Assembly (NCBI GenBank): GCA_020854255.1
Contig: JADZFV010000224.1
Span: forward strand, 1 to 34,176
Length of the DNA: 34,176 bases
Source of the DNA: Candidatus Melainabacteria bacterium
GTDB lineage: Bacteria > Cyanobacteriota > Vampirovibrionia > Obscuribacterales > Obscuribacteraceae
Direction of reading: 5' to 3'
Shown: piece by piece, positions 1-8,344 of the stretch
Layout of the letters: every line of letters starts with the position of its first letter
Numbering within the stretch: position 1 is the stretch's first letter
Position numbers and translations under genes: made by a program
The notes under the pieces: model-generated
Databases searched by the model: none
Told to the model about the DNA's origin: nothing
Seen by the model: the letters and a program-made list of their open reading frames with translations, nothing else

Positions 1-1155
1 AATCCGCAGGATTCAGACAGCAACTACAGCATGGGATATTTGCTGCAGCTGACAGGCGACCTTGAAGGGGCTGCCGAAGCATTCACTCAAGTGGTGCGTA
101 TAAAGCCCGACTTTGCAAATGCTCACTTCAACCTGGGCATCATCAGGCAGAAGCAAGGAAAATTGTCCGATGCTGAAAACGAATTCAAGGCTGTTCTTGC
201 CGCTAATCCCAATGACGGCACTGCCATGATCAATTTGGGAAGAAACTATCTACTGGGCGGCAAACTCGATCAGGCTGTTGAAAATTACCGTCAGGGATTG
301 AGCATCGATGGAACAGATCCGGCAGCATTTCTCGAATTGGGAAATCTGCTCATGAAGATGAAAGATTATAACGGTGCACGTTCTGCACTTGATTCGGCGC
401 TCGGTCTTTCGCCAGGCGACAGAAATACAATTCTGGCCATGGCCAGCTTGAACCAACAGACAGGCAGTGCAGACAAAGCAGAAATGACTTACAGACAGCT
501 TTTGCAGAAATCACCGGCTGATGTGAATGTCCTGGAATTGCTCGCGGAAAATTTGGAATCACAAGGAAAGCGCGCACAGTCGATTGAAATCTATCAACAG
601 ATTGTGCAGGTAAACCCGCGTTCTGCCGATGCATATAACGACCTCGGGCTGGCGCTAGAGCGCAATCACGAATTGACTGCGGCGCTCGGTCAGTATAAAA
701 AAGCTCTGGAAATGAATTCGAATTTGGTGGAAGCAAATATCAATATTGGCAATATTTACCTCGGACAAAAAGCCTATCAAGCAGCTCAAGACGCTTATGT
801 AAAAGCAATTCAAATACAGCCCGACAATGCGCTTGCCCACTACAATCTAGGCGTCTCGTTGATGGGTCAAGAAAGACCCGATGATGCGATTCTCGAATAC
901 AATCGCGCCATAAAAATTGATCCGAAATATGCCAATGCCTATTATGCGCTGGGCATGATCTATCAAGCTAAAGGCGACCAGCAAGATGCGGTTACTGCAT
1001 ATGAAAAGTATTTGCAGTTGGATCCCGAAGGCGCTTACATCCAGCCCGCCAGGGAATCGCTCGACAAACTGAAACAGGCTCTCGGACCTTCGGTTGCTCC
1101 GTCTATGCCGCAATCAGTCGAGCGCGTCTCCGAAGGCGACGCGGCAAGAAACTAA
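1..1155 (+). CDS. TPR-repeat protein, 5' end cut by window
   Basis: The reading frame is open from base 1, and the residues before the first ATG (base 31) already continue a TPR helix, so the true start lies outside the window. About 384 residues are visible. They are almost entirely 34-residue tetratricopeptide repeats (roughly ten), with recurring signatures such as AHFNLGIIRQKQGK, AYNDLGLALERNHE and AYYALGMIYQAKGD, and Pro at the repeat boundaries. The last 30 residues are a low-complexity Ser/Pro tail. TPR arrays are protein-protein interaction scaffolds; no catalytic domain is visible, so no specific function can be given. The gene ends 4 bases before the likely GTG start of the DUF2939 gene, which suggests an operon. 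Confidence 0.85.
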   Translation, partial: NPQDSDSNYSMGYLLQLTGDLEGAAEAFTQVVRIKPDFANAHFNLGIIRQKQGKLSDAENEFKAVLAANPNDGTAMINLGRNYLLGGKLDQAVENYRQGLSIDGTDPAAFLELGNLLMKMKDYNGARSALDSALGLSPGDRNTILAMASLNQQTGSADKAEMTYRQLLQKSPADVNVLELLAENLESQGKRAQSIEIYQQIVQVNPRSADAYNDLGLALERNHELTAALGQYKKALEMNSNLVEANINIGNIYLGQKAYQAAQDAYVKAIQIQPDNALAHYNLGVSLMGQERPDDAILEYNRAIKIDPKYANAYYALGMIYQAKGDQQDAVTAYEKYLQLDPEGAYIQPARESLDKLKQALGPSVAPSMPQSVERVSEGDAARN

Positions 1156-1159
1156 CACC

Positions 1160-2122
1160 GTGCGAATTGCAGCTTTTGTACTTGTTGGTTTGGTTCTGCT
1201 CGGTATTTGTGGTTATCTTTATTGGATAACGACACCTTTGTATGCTTTGCAAGAAGCCGGCATCGCTGCTGCCAGGCATGACCTGACGGCATTTGAAAAA
1301 CGAGTGGACATAGATGCTTTCGTCGACAATCTCATAGACGAGCTTCTCGTTACCCCGGCCAAAACGACACCGGATTTAACATCACTTCAAAGAGAGACAG
1401 GCAACGAGGCTGTTGCCTTTGCGAAAGGAACTTTGAGAGGACAATTGATCAACACGATCAGGAGGTCCATCGGCGGCTTCGCTTCTAAGGAAGGGCGCTT
1501 CACCGGTTATCACCCGAGTTTTGGCGCCGACGCCGCCATTGCAGGAAACAATTCCGACATGCACGACGTGCAGGGATTCATCCGCGCGGCAGGAAAAGAA
1601 TTGGGACGCGAAGCCGGTAAGTTGAAGAACGAGACGTATGTGCGTCTTACAGCATGCGCTCGGCAACAGCCAAAAACAATCACTGGAAAACTGTTGGGCT
1701 CCCCGCCACAAATCGTCGGCTTTCAGGCGAAACTCTTGCTCGCCGAATATGGATTTACAAAAGACAATTTTAAAGGACTCGCGGGTTGCGAAACGAAAAC
1801 CGATGAGCAGGGAAACACCTCATCGCAAGCCGGTTTCAAATTCTACAGTCCGAAGGCGGGAAAGGAAATTGTTGTCCAATTGGGGTTGTATAAAAACAGC
1901 TATTTCGGCGATTGGAAAGTCTACAAAATTGCAAACCTTCCAGAACTTATGATGAGCCTCAATGAAGATTACGAGTATCAAGTACATTCATTGATGACAT
2001 GCGCGCTGCACGGCGTCACGAGTCAAGCTGTTAACGATGAAGTGCGCGGACTTACAGACAGAATCAAGAAAAACGTCGACACCAAAGGCCTTTTGGAACG
2101 GTTCAAAGTGCGCTTTAAGTAA
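1160..2122 (+). CDS. DUF2939-like membrane-anchored protein
   Basis: This is a protein of about 320 residues. It starts with a single hydrophobic segment (residues about 3-23) followed by a soluble domain. The opening of that domain (TTPLYALQEAGIAAARHD, then a KRVDIDAF-type motif) resembles DUF2939, a family of unknown function in which an N-terminal helix precedes a compact domain. I chose the GTG at 1160 because it directly precedes the membrane segment and sits 4 bases after the upstream stop. A TTG at 1094 would give 22 extra polar residues overlapping the TPR gene. A domain search would be needed to confirm the family. The gene probably forms a two-gene unit with the TPR gene before it. 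It ends just before a GC-rich inverted repeat and converges on recG. Confidence 0.7.
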   Translation: MRIAAFVLVGLVLLGICGYLYWITTPLYALQEAGIAAARHDLTAFEKRVDIDAFVDNLIDELLVTPAKTTPDLTSLQRETGNEAVAFAKGTLRGQLINTIRRSIGGFASKEGRFTGYHPSFGADAAIAGNNSDMHDVQGFIRAAGKELGREAGKLKNETYVRLTACARQQPKTITGKLLGSPPQIVGFQAKLLLAEYGFTKDNFKGLAGCETKTDEQGNTSSQAGFKFYSPKAGKEIVVQLGLYKNSYFGDWKVYKIANLPELMMSLNEDYEYQVHSLMTCALHGVTSQAVNDEVRGLTDRIKKNVDTKGLLERFKVRFK

Positions 2123-2130
2123 CGTTAGGA

Positions 2131-2185
2131 CCGCCGGCTGGGAGCCGGCTTTTGAGTGGACCGCCGGCTCCCAGCCGGCGCTCCA
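2131..2185. repeat. REP-like double palindrome between convergent genes; possible terminator
   Basis: Two 17-base arms at 2133-2149 and 2163-2179 are exact reverse complements, separated by 13 bases. Each arm is itself a hairpin: GCCGGCT, a 3-base loop, AGCCGGC. The first small hairpin is followed by TTTT (2150-2153), so it could terminate the + strand gene. The element lies in the 65-base gap between the convergent DUF2939 gene and recG. On the - strand it begins TGGAGCGCCGGC, the same 12 bases as the element near 33174. This suggests a dispersed repetitive palindrome rather than a one-off terminator. Confidence 0.7.
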
Positions 2186-2187
2186 AT

Positions 2188-4962
2188 TTAGCCAGATCTG
2201 ACCAGGTCGCCTTCGATTGATTGCATCTTGCGCTCGATGTGTTGAAGCAAGAGCGGGCAACTCGTCAATTCCGGATCGCGCCGGACCAGCTCGATTGCGA
2301 CGTTGCGGGCATCTTCCAAAATGGGGGTGTCTTTCACCAGGTCTGCAAGGATCATATCTGGCAATCCACTTTGCCTGTAGCCGGTAAATTCACCCGGTCC
2401 GCGAATTTCCAGATCGCGTTCGGCGACGACGAAACCGTCGTTTGTTTGCTCCATGATTTCAAGACGATGCCTCGTCTGCTCGGACTTCATGTCGGCAATT
2501 AAGAAACAATAGGATTGATCGGCACCGCGCCCGACTCGGCCGCGCAATTGGTGCAACTGAGCCAGTCCGAAGCGATCGGCATTTTCAATCATCATGACTG
2601 TCGAGTTGGGAACATCGACCCCGACTTCGATAACAGTGGTGGATACAAGAATGTTAAATTCGCCCTTTCTAAAGCGTTCCATAATTTCGTCTTTTTCTTG
2701 CGGCTTCAATTTTCCATGCATCAAGCCAACTTTATATTTCGGCTCAGGAAAAATTGTAGTGCGCAGCTTTTCGTATTCGACGGTGGCTGCCTTGGCTGAC
2801 AGAGTCTCGGATTCCTCAATAAGCGGAAAGACGATATAAGCCTGTCTGCCTTTGGCAATTTCTCCTTTCATCAACGCCCAGACTTGTTTTTTCTCAGATG
2901 GGCGAAGCAGTTTTGTCTCGACCGGTTTTCTACCCGGCGGTAATTCATCGATTTCCGAAACATCGAGATCGCCGTGCATTGTCAAAGCAAGCGTTCGCGG
3001 AATAGGCGTGGCCGTCATAGTTAAAAGCTCAGGTGTCATGCTCTTCGCCTTCAAGCGCGCTCGCTGTTTCACACCAAATCTGTGCTGTTCGTCAATCACG
3101 ATCAAGCCCAAGTTTGGAAACTCGACAGCATCTTCAAGCAATGCATGAGTTCCCACTGCAACATGAACTTGTCCGGAGCGGATGTCTTGCAATACTTCTC
3201 TTCTTTCTTTAGCACCCTGCTTGCCGACGACAAACCCGGCTCTCAGTCCCAGTGGAGCAAGCAGTCGAGCGAATTGTTTGTAATGCTGCTCAGCCAGAAT
3301 TTCAGTCGGAGCCATTATGACTGCCTGAAATTTATTGTCGACGGCAACAAGACACGCCATAAGCGCGACGATTGTTTTTCCGGAGCCTACGTCCCCTTGA
3401 ACGAGCCGGTGCATCGGCTTGGCGGAAGCCAGGTCCTTTGCGATTTCCCCGAACACTCGCGTTTGAGCTTGCGTCAAAATGAAGGGCAGAGAATCGACTA
3501 GTTGTTTTACCAAACCGTTTTCAACATGTTCGATTGAAAGTGCGCCTTCAGTTTGTTCGAACTTGTAGCGCCGGCGCGCCAGTAAAAGTTGAATTTGGAA
3601 GAGCTCGTCAAAAACAAGACGGCGGCGGGCTTCATCCTTGCTTTCCGGCTCTTCCGGAAAATGCATGTTAGTCAGAGCGGTGCGCAGATCCATGAGCCCT
3701 AACTTTTCTCTGATGTCTTGTGGCAATGGATCTTTTAAATGATCGCCGAATGCATCCAGCGTATTTTTGATGATATTGCGCAAATATCTCAGGCTAAGCC
3801 CTTCGGTGAGGGCATAGACCGGCACCAAACGCCCAAGGTGGATACTCTGACTTTGCAGATCTTCAATACCGCCACCTTCGTCAAGAATTCCCAGAATTTC
3901 CACTTCGGCATTTTTCAATGCCAGTTTGTTTGAATACTTGTCTCTCTCCACTGTGCCGGAAGCTATTACTGTGGCGCCTTTTGGAAACTGATCTTTATAG
4001 CGATCGAGGAGATACTTATTTCCCTTGCCTCCGATAAAACGTGTTATCGACAAGCTTCCTGTTCCATCGGACAGTAAAACATTTACGATTGAGATATTGC
4101 TGCGCTTGGATTGGTAGGCCGAGACTGTGCGAATTTGCGCGAAAACAGTGGCTTCCATGCCGATCTGCAATTGGCGAATCGGCAAGCGATTCTGAAAATC
4201 CAAATGCTTGCGCGGATAATGACGCAGAAGATCGCCGGCAGTTTCAATACCAAGATTTTTCAGCAATGCTGCAACTTTCGGACCGACACCTTTGACCCAT
4301 TGAACCTTCACTTCATTTGGATCATTGCTGTTGGTCGGCTTTTTCGGAGCATCAGCCGCCGAGGAAACGACTTTCTCGCCAGCGGCTAACTGGCCGGATT
4401 GCGATTCTGCATCCTCCGTCTTGCTGCCGGAATCAGATTTCAATGAAACAGGCGACCGGGCGGCCGGCTGCGACGGCTTTATGGATTTTGCTTTCGGCCA
4501 ATGCGAGTGATTGCCTTCGGAGGACGGCCCGGTGACCCTGCCGGTGCTTGCAGGCCCGCTGCCGCCCGTCATAGCGCCCTCTTCGTCACAGGTATCAGCA
4601 GGGTTAAAAGACGCAGCCTGTCGCTGCTCAGCCATCTCCAGGAGCGGTCCTATCAATTCTTCGGAGCGTCGAATGATAGCAATGCGCGTCGCCACGTCGA
4701 CATTCGGATACTGGCGAAAAAGGGCGCGTATAGTCACCCAGACAGGCTCCATCGGATACCGCCGGCTGAGCCGCTCCGCGGTCATGCGCATGAATTGCGA
4801 GAAGGTTGAGCGCTTGCCCTGAAAGTCCGCATAACGAGCGCGCCTTTCCACGACAACAGCTCGCCGCAATGCAGTGAGTTCTGATTCCCTGGAGGATTTG
4901 GTATTACTCGTTGTCGTAGGCAAGTTCAGAGACCTTGGTCTAAAAGCTAGGCTCTCTGCCAT
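2188..4962 (-). CDS. recG: ATP-dependent DNA helicase RecG, long N-terminal extension
   Basis: RecG is a superfamily 2 translocase that remodels stalled replication forks and Holliday junctions. The 924-residue product has the diagnostic motifs: wedge/OB region about 225-400, Walker A GDVGSGKT (523-530), DEQH box (624-627), TATPIPRT (650-657), QLRGRVGRG (805-813) and the RecG-typical GYRQSG (861-866). A helix-hairpin-helix-like stretch (VKGVGPKVAALLKNLGI, about 223-239) opens the core. The first 220 residues are extra compared with the usual 690-residue enzyme: a basic helical segment (about 25-115), then a Ser/Pro/Gly-rich linker (about 120-215). Extended RecG proteins are known in cyanobacteria. 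The ATG at 4962 is kept because the helical extension looks like real coding sequence. Confidence 0.96.
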   Translation of the reverse strand: MAESLAFRPRSLNLPTTTSNTKSSRESELTALRRAVVVERRARYADFQGKRSTFSQFMRMTAERLSRRYPMEPVWVTIRALFRQYPNVDVATRIAIIRRSEELIGPLLEMAEQRQAASFNPADTCDEEGAMTGGSGPASTGRVTGPSSEGNHSHWPKAKSIKPSQPAARSPVSLKSDSGSKTEDAESQSGQLAAGEKVVSSAADAPKKPTNSNDPNEVKVQWVKGVGPKVAALLKNLGIETAGDLLRHYPRKHLDFQNRLPIRQLQIGMEATVFAQIRTVSAYQSKRSNISIVNVLLSDGTGSLSITRFIGGKGNKYLLDRYKDQFPKGATVIASGTVERDKYSNKLALKNAEVEILGILDEGGGIEDLQSQSIHLGRLVPVYALTEGLSLRYLRNIIKNTLDAFGDHLKDPLPQDIREKLGLMDLRTALTNMHFPEEPESKDEARRRLVFDELFQIQLLLARRRYKFEQTEGALSIEHVENGLVKQLVDSLPFILTQAQTRVFGEIAKDLASAKPMHRLVQGDVGSGKTIVALMACLVAVDNKFQAVIMAPTEILAEQHYKQFARLLAPLGLRAGFVVGKQGAKERREVLQDIRSGQVHVAVGTHALLEDAVEFPNLGLIVIDEQHRFGVKQRARLKAKSMTPELLTMTATPIPRTLALTMHGDLDVSEIDELPPGRKPVETKLLRPSEKKQVWALMKGEIAKGRQAYIVFPLIEESETLSAKAATVEYEKLRTTIFPEPKYKVGLMHGKLKPQEKDEIMERFRKGEFNILVSTTVIEVGVDVPNSTVMMIENADRFGLAQLHQLRGRVGRGADQSYCFLIADMKSEQTRHRLEIMEQTNDGFVVAERDLEIRGPGEFTGYRQSGLPDMILADLVKDTPILEDARNVAIELVRRDPELTSCPLLLQHIERKMQSIEGDLVRSG

Positions 4963-5284
4963 TAAGACTAAAAGATAAGCAAGGGAACTGCCAGTTATTT
5001 TTTGAGACTATGTACATCGCATATCGATCGCGGCAAGGCGATGGCGAAAAAGGGCGATGCCGTAAAACGGCGGTCACGCAAAACGGTTTGAGTTACGCAT
5101 GCTGCATTGAAAAACCCGGCACTGCCCGCGCAAAATCAGGCGCAGTCCATGAGCCACTACATGGACGGTCGGGGAGGCATCCGAAGCAAGCGGCTGATGC
5201 GCACGGCGCGCGAAAGGCGAGGTGTACCGGGCCACTAGCGCACACAAACAAGCGCAGCGAAACCCAGAGCGCTTACAATAAGGA
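4963..5284. other. 322-base intergenic region between mglA-like 1 and recG
   Basis: No convincing gene is seen. An open frame on + (5010-5291) gives a very basic sequence without recognisable features and is rejected. On the - strand a weak promoter-like pair, TTGCCG (5031-5036) and TACATA (5009-5014) with 16 bases between, could serve recG. A 6-bp stem (AAGCGC 5250-5255 with GCGCTT 5269-5274), followed on the - strand by a T-rich run, could be a weak terminator for the GTPase gene. Small palindromes (for example TCCATG/CATGGA at 5146-5165) make the region locally foldable. I do not recognise an RNA family. Confidence 0.4.
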
Positions 5285-5863
5285 TTACTGAAGCCTGTTA
5301 AGAATCAGTTTGGAAATTGCTTTCAGCGTAGCGAATACGCCGAGACCTTCGGAAGCGACTGCTTCAAAGCTCGGGACGCCACGGATATTGAGTTCTTTTT
5401 CCATACGTTCGATGGGCATGGCGTTTGCCAGGTCGCGTTTGTTGTATTGCAGAACCCAGGGAATGTTGTCGAGAGTCAGGCTATATTCAGCCAGGTTTTC
5501 AATCATATTTTGCAGAGACTCGACATTATCTTTCGAGCGCATTACATCCGAGTCGGCAACGAAGATAATGCCGTCCACGCCGTTTAGAATCAGCTTTCTG
5601 GAAGCGTTGTACTCCACCTGACCGGGGACTGTATAGAGCGAAAATCTTGTTTTGAACCCTTGCACGGAGCCCAGGTCCAGAGGCAAGAAGTCGAAAAAGA
5701 GCGTTCTTTCCGTTTCTGTTGCCAGTGAAATCAGTTCGCCCCTGGTCGTCGGAGCCAATTGACTGTGAATGTATTTGAGATTCGTCGTTTTGCCACCAAG
5801 ACCGGTGCCGTAGTAGACGATTTTGCAGTTTATTTCACGCGCCGCGTAATTTACTAAAGCCAT
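5285..5863 (-). CDS. MglA-type small GTPase, copy 1
   Basis: MglA proteins are bacterial Ras-like GTPases that set cell polarity and motility direction in Myxococcus and interact with roadblock (MglB) regulators. This 192-residue copy has P-loop [10 protein letters not shown] (20-29), conserved [11 protein letters not shown] (50-60), the MglA signature TVPGQ replacing the usual DTAGQ switch II (78-82), and NKRD (141-144) for guanine recognition. I chose the ATG at 5863, with AGGAAGG shortly upstream. A frame open to 5917 adds 18 arginine-rich residues that copy 2 and known MglA proteins lack. By ungapped hand alignment it is about 64% identical to copy 2 at 6714-7289. No mglB-like gene is in the window, so the exact role is open. 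Confidence 0.93.
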   Translation of the reverse strand: MALVNYAAREINCKIVYYGTGLGGKTTNLKYIHSQLAPTTRGELISLATETERTLFFDFLPLDLGSVQGFKTRFSLYTVPGQVEYNASRKLILNGVDGIIFVADSDVMRSKDNVESLQNMIENLAEYSLTLDNIPWVLQYNKRDLANAMPIERMEKELNIRGVPSFEAVASEGLGVFATLKAISKLILNRLQ

Positions 5864-6374
5864 CCTTGCCTTCCTACCCCAACGCCGCCGAACCGCCTCG
5901 ACGCTCAAGGATCTCAAGCGCTTGATGGGGCGACAACAGGAATTGATACCACGATTGGGACAGCATTAGAAGTGATCTTACGAGAATTGATCTCGGTACA
6001 GGGGAAGGGGGGGACACAGTTACTTAAGACAGTCAGAAAAACGGCTGCTTGATTTCCCGGTTAGGTTTATTTGCCTGACAACGCCAGCCAAAGCTGTAAC
6101 CCCAAAAACAGACTACCACGTCAACGGCCGGCCTTGGAGTGGTTTAGTGTAAATGTTCCTTTCTGTCTTTTAGCTTATAAAGAGGCAGAGTACTTCGCGT
6201 GTAAAGCCTTTCATGGTAAAATTCACGGTTCGCTCATCACCTCGGCTGTAAATCGCCGGCGGCGACGGCTTCGAGCTCCCTTATTACTGACAGGGCGGTG
6301 TTGTGAAGCTATCGGCTGATGGTGCAGCATAGTAAGAAAACTGGCAAACCAACCAATATTTGGGAATTAGGGAA
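5864..6374. other. 511-base divergent intergenic region, mglA-like 1 / rpmB
   Basis: This gap must hold the promoters of the GTPase (-) and rpmB (+). Visible structure: a perfect small palindrome CGAGA-ATTGA-TCTCG (5981-5995) and an imperfect palindrome (6115-6143) pairing ACCAC with GTGGT around a GGCCGGCC core. There are AT-rich boxes TATAAA (near 6177) and TAAAAT (near 6219) that could be -10 elements for rpmB, but neither has a good -35. If the TAAAAT box is used, rpmB would have a leader of about 145 bases. No open frame here looks like a gene. Confidence 0.4.
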
Positions 6375-6578
6375 ATGGCAAAACGTTGCGATGTGTGCGA
6401 AAAGGGCCCGACAACCGGGCGCAGTTATACCTTTTTGCGTTCTCACTGGAACCCGCACAATAAGAGACGCTGGCTGCCAAACCTGCAACCGGTTAGAGTT
6501 AAATTGCAAAATAGCGTCAAGAAGATGAAAGTTTGCACCTCTTGCCTGAAAGCCGGCAAAGTCCAGCGGGCACTCTAG
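6375..6578 (+). CDS. rpmB: Large-subunit ribosomal protein L28 (bL28)
   Basis: The 67-residue product begins MAKRCDVCEKGP, the standard bL28 N-terminus, and continues with the conserved RSHWNPHNKRRWLPNLQPV block. Two Cys-x-x-Cys pairs (CDVC, 5-8; CTSC, about 55-58) make this the zinc-binding (C+) form of L28. bL28 is a late-assembling protein of the 50S subunit near the E site. The ATG at 6375 is chosen over the upstream in-frame ATG at 6360 because it gives the exact family N-terminus and follows an AGGGA ribosome-binding site. It is a single + strand gene set between two - strand GTPase genes, with its own terminator. Confidence 0.96.
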   Translation: MAKRCDVCEKGPTTGRSYTFLRSHWNPHNKRRWLPNLQPVRVKLQNSVKKMKVCTSCLKAGKVQRAL

Positions 6579-6620
6579 TCTGAGGCTCCAAGCACCAATC
6601 TAGTGTCAGATAAAGTTTCC

Positions 6621-6646
6621 AGGCGCACCCGGTGCGCCTTTCTTTG
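6621..6646 (+). terminator. Rho-independent terminator of rpmB
   Basis: An 8-bp perfect GC-rich stem (AGGCGCAC 6621-6628 with GTGCGCCT 6632-6639, 3-base loop) is followed at once by TTCTTTG. It lies 42 bases after the rpmB stop and before the convergent GTPase gene. Confidence 0.8.
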
Positions 6647-6713
6647 TATCCAGATATTACATCTGCCGGCAACTCCAGCCTGAAGCGCCGTATTGGCGCC
6701 GCATCTGCAGAGT

Positions 6714-7289
6714 TCACTCCCGCCTGACGACCATTTGGCTGAGTATTTTAAGCGTGCCGAAAACCGCCTTGCCTTCCGTTGCGATCGCCTCGAAAGATGG
6801 AACACCTGTGGCGTTGAGGTCTTTCTCAAGCGTTTCGACAGGCAAGGCATCGGTCAAATCCCGTTTGTTGTATTGCAAGACCCAGGGAATATTCTTGAGG
6901 TTAAGCTTGTGTTCTTTTAAGTTATCCATCATGCTTTCCAGAGCCTCGATATTGGCCTGGCGTCGGACGGCGCTGGAATCGGCGACAAAAATGATGCCGT
7001 CGGCGCCTTTCAGGATCATGCGCCGGCTCTCGTTGTATTCCGATTGCCCGGGCACGGTGTAAAGAGCAAATCGCGCTTTATATCCCTCGATCTCACCTAA
7101 ATCGAGAGGCATGAAGTCGAAGAACAAAGTTCGCTCAGTTTCTGTAGCCACTGTGACCAGCTGGCCCCTTACGGAAGGGTCGAGATTGGCGTGCAAATAT
7201 CGCAAGTTGGTCGTCTTGCCACCAAGTCCGGTGCCGTAATAGACGACCTTGTAGACGATCTCGCGTTTTTGGTAGTTGATTAGTGCCAT
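6714..7289 (-). CDS. MglA-type small GTPase, copy 2
   Basis: This 191-residue Ras-like GTPase of the MglA family is a paralogue of the gene at 5285-5863. The motifs sit at the same positions: P-loop [10 protein letters not shown] (20-29), [11 protein letters not shown] (50-60), TVPGQ (78-82) and NKRD (141-144), then a VPSFEA(I)A.EG block near 163-173. The ATG at 7289 gives the same MAL(I/V)NY start as copy 1. It is the last - strand gene downstream of prfA, prmC and hslO (111-base gap to hslO), so it may be read from that unit or from its own promoter. Sequence changes cluster on the surface helices (about 105-135), which suggests that the two copies have different partners or regulators. Confidence 0.93.
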   Translation of the reverse strand: MALINYQKREIVYKVVYYGTGLGGKTTNLRYLHANLDPSVRGQLVTVATETERTLFFDFMPLDLGEIEGYKARFALYTVPGQSEYNESRRMILKGADGIIFVADSSAVRRQANIEALESMMDNLKEHKLNLKNIPWVLQYNKRDLTDALPVETLEKDLNATGVPSFEAIATEGKAVFGTLKILSQMVVRRE

Positions 7290-7400
7290 TCTGCTTTCGC
7301 GTCAACTCAGCTCTTCAGCGCTAGAATCAGCGCCTTGGCGCATAATCAAGAATACGCTAGACAAACCGATTTTGCTATTGGCAAAAGATTTAGCGCCGAG

Positions 7401-8279
7401 CTATTTGCTGCCTCTGGCAAGATCCAGCAAACGATCTTTACCAACCAGATAAACAGCATTGCAGAAATGACAACGTCCCTCGGCCTGCCCGTCTTCTTCG
7501 GCCATAGAAATCAGCTCCTTAGAACCCATCCAGCGCAGAGCCTCTAGAAATCGTTCGTTGGAGCACTTGCAATAAAACTTGAGCGGCTTGGTGTTGGCAA
7601 TCGGCACCACTTCAAAACCACTGAGGATACGCTCGAGGATTTGCTCGAGACTCATCCCCCTTCGCATCAAGAAAGTGAATGTGCCGAAGGTAGTTATATT
7701 ATTTTCAATGCGACAAATGGTTTCTTCCGTGTGGTCGGGCAGGAGCTGCACGATAAGCCCACCGGCTGCCTCTACACCGCGTGCATTCATGTGAGTGCCG
7801 ACCACTACAATCGATCCGGTTTGATCGGAGACCACCAGATAGCGATTGATATCCTCTCCCACTTCGCCTGATTCCAGCTCGACAGTGGAGGTATGGGCAC
7901 GTCCGAAGCCGTGGTCTATCGTCACGTGCAAGTAGCCGGTGGAGCCGATTGCACCCCCAACATCAAAATTCCCCAGGGAGTTTAGCGGTAACTCAACCTG
8001 GGGATTTTCTACAAAGCCTCTCACTGTGCCTTTCGGTGATGCGTCTACCATCACCTTGCCCAAAGGTCCGTTGCCCTGGAACTTCAATGTGACTTGACCC
8101 TCACGCGCCACAACCGGCGTCAGGAGCACGCCTGCCGTCATCGCCCTGCCAAGGGCAGCTGTCGCGGTGAAAGAGAGATTGTGCCTTTGTCTTGCTTCTT
8201 CTACTAAGTCGGTGGTGGTGGCGATTACCGCTCTGATGGTGCCATCGTTAGATATCGCCTTGAGTATGCCATCCTGCAT
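7401..8279 (-). CDS. hslO: Redox-regulated chaperone Hsp33
   Basis: Hsp33 is a cytoplasmic holdase switched on by oxidation of a zinc-bound cysteine cluster. The 292-residue product has the N-terminal chaperone domain (ATTTDLVEEARQRHN, GNGPLGKVMVDA, GVEAAGGLIVQLLPDH). Its C-terminal redox switch has all four cysteines: CKC (237-239) and CHFC (270-273). Three starts are possible at 8288, 8285 and 8279. I chose the ATG at 8279 because a GGTGA ribosome-binding site stands 5 bases before it and it gives the family-like MQDGILKAI start. It lies 65 bases after prmC on the same strand, so it is probably cotranscribed with prfA-prmC. Confidence 0.95.
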   Translation of the reverse strand: MQDGILKAISNDGTIRAVIATTTDLVEEARQRHNLSFTATAALGRAMTAGVLLTPVVAREGQVTLKFQGNGPLGKVMVDASPKGTVRGFVENPQVELPLNSLGNFDVGGAIGSTGYLHVTIDHGFGRAHTSTVELESGEVGEDINRYLVVSDQTGSIVVVGTHMNARGVEAAGGLIVQLLPDHTEETICRIENNITTFGTFTFLMRRGMSLEQILERILSGFEVVPIANTKPLKFYCKCSNERFLEALRWMGSKELISMAEEDGQAEGRCHFCNAVYLVGKDRLLDLARGSK

Positions 8280-8344
8280 AGACATCACCAGATAAGAGCT
8301 TTTCTAAAATATTCTAGCAGTAAAACCGATTTTTTTACATCTCT

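Noticed and set aside
5170-5205. Stretch resembling the SRP RNA apical loop (CCGAAGCAAGCGGC)
   Set aside because: The conserved symmetric loop and the GGAA tetraloop order of SRP RNA do not fit, and no long flanking stem is found.
5010-5291. 93-codon open frame on + between mglA copy 1 and recG
   Set aside because: The translation is an Arg/Lys/Gly-rich string without hydrophobic core or motif, lacks a ribosome-binding site and runs into the 3' end of the GTPase gene on the other strand.
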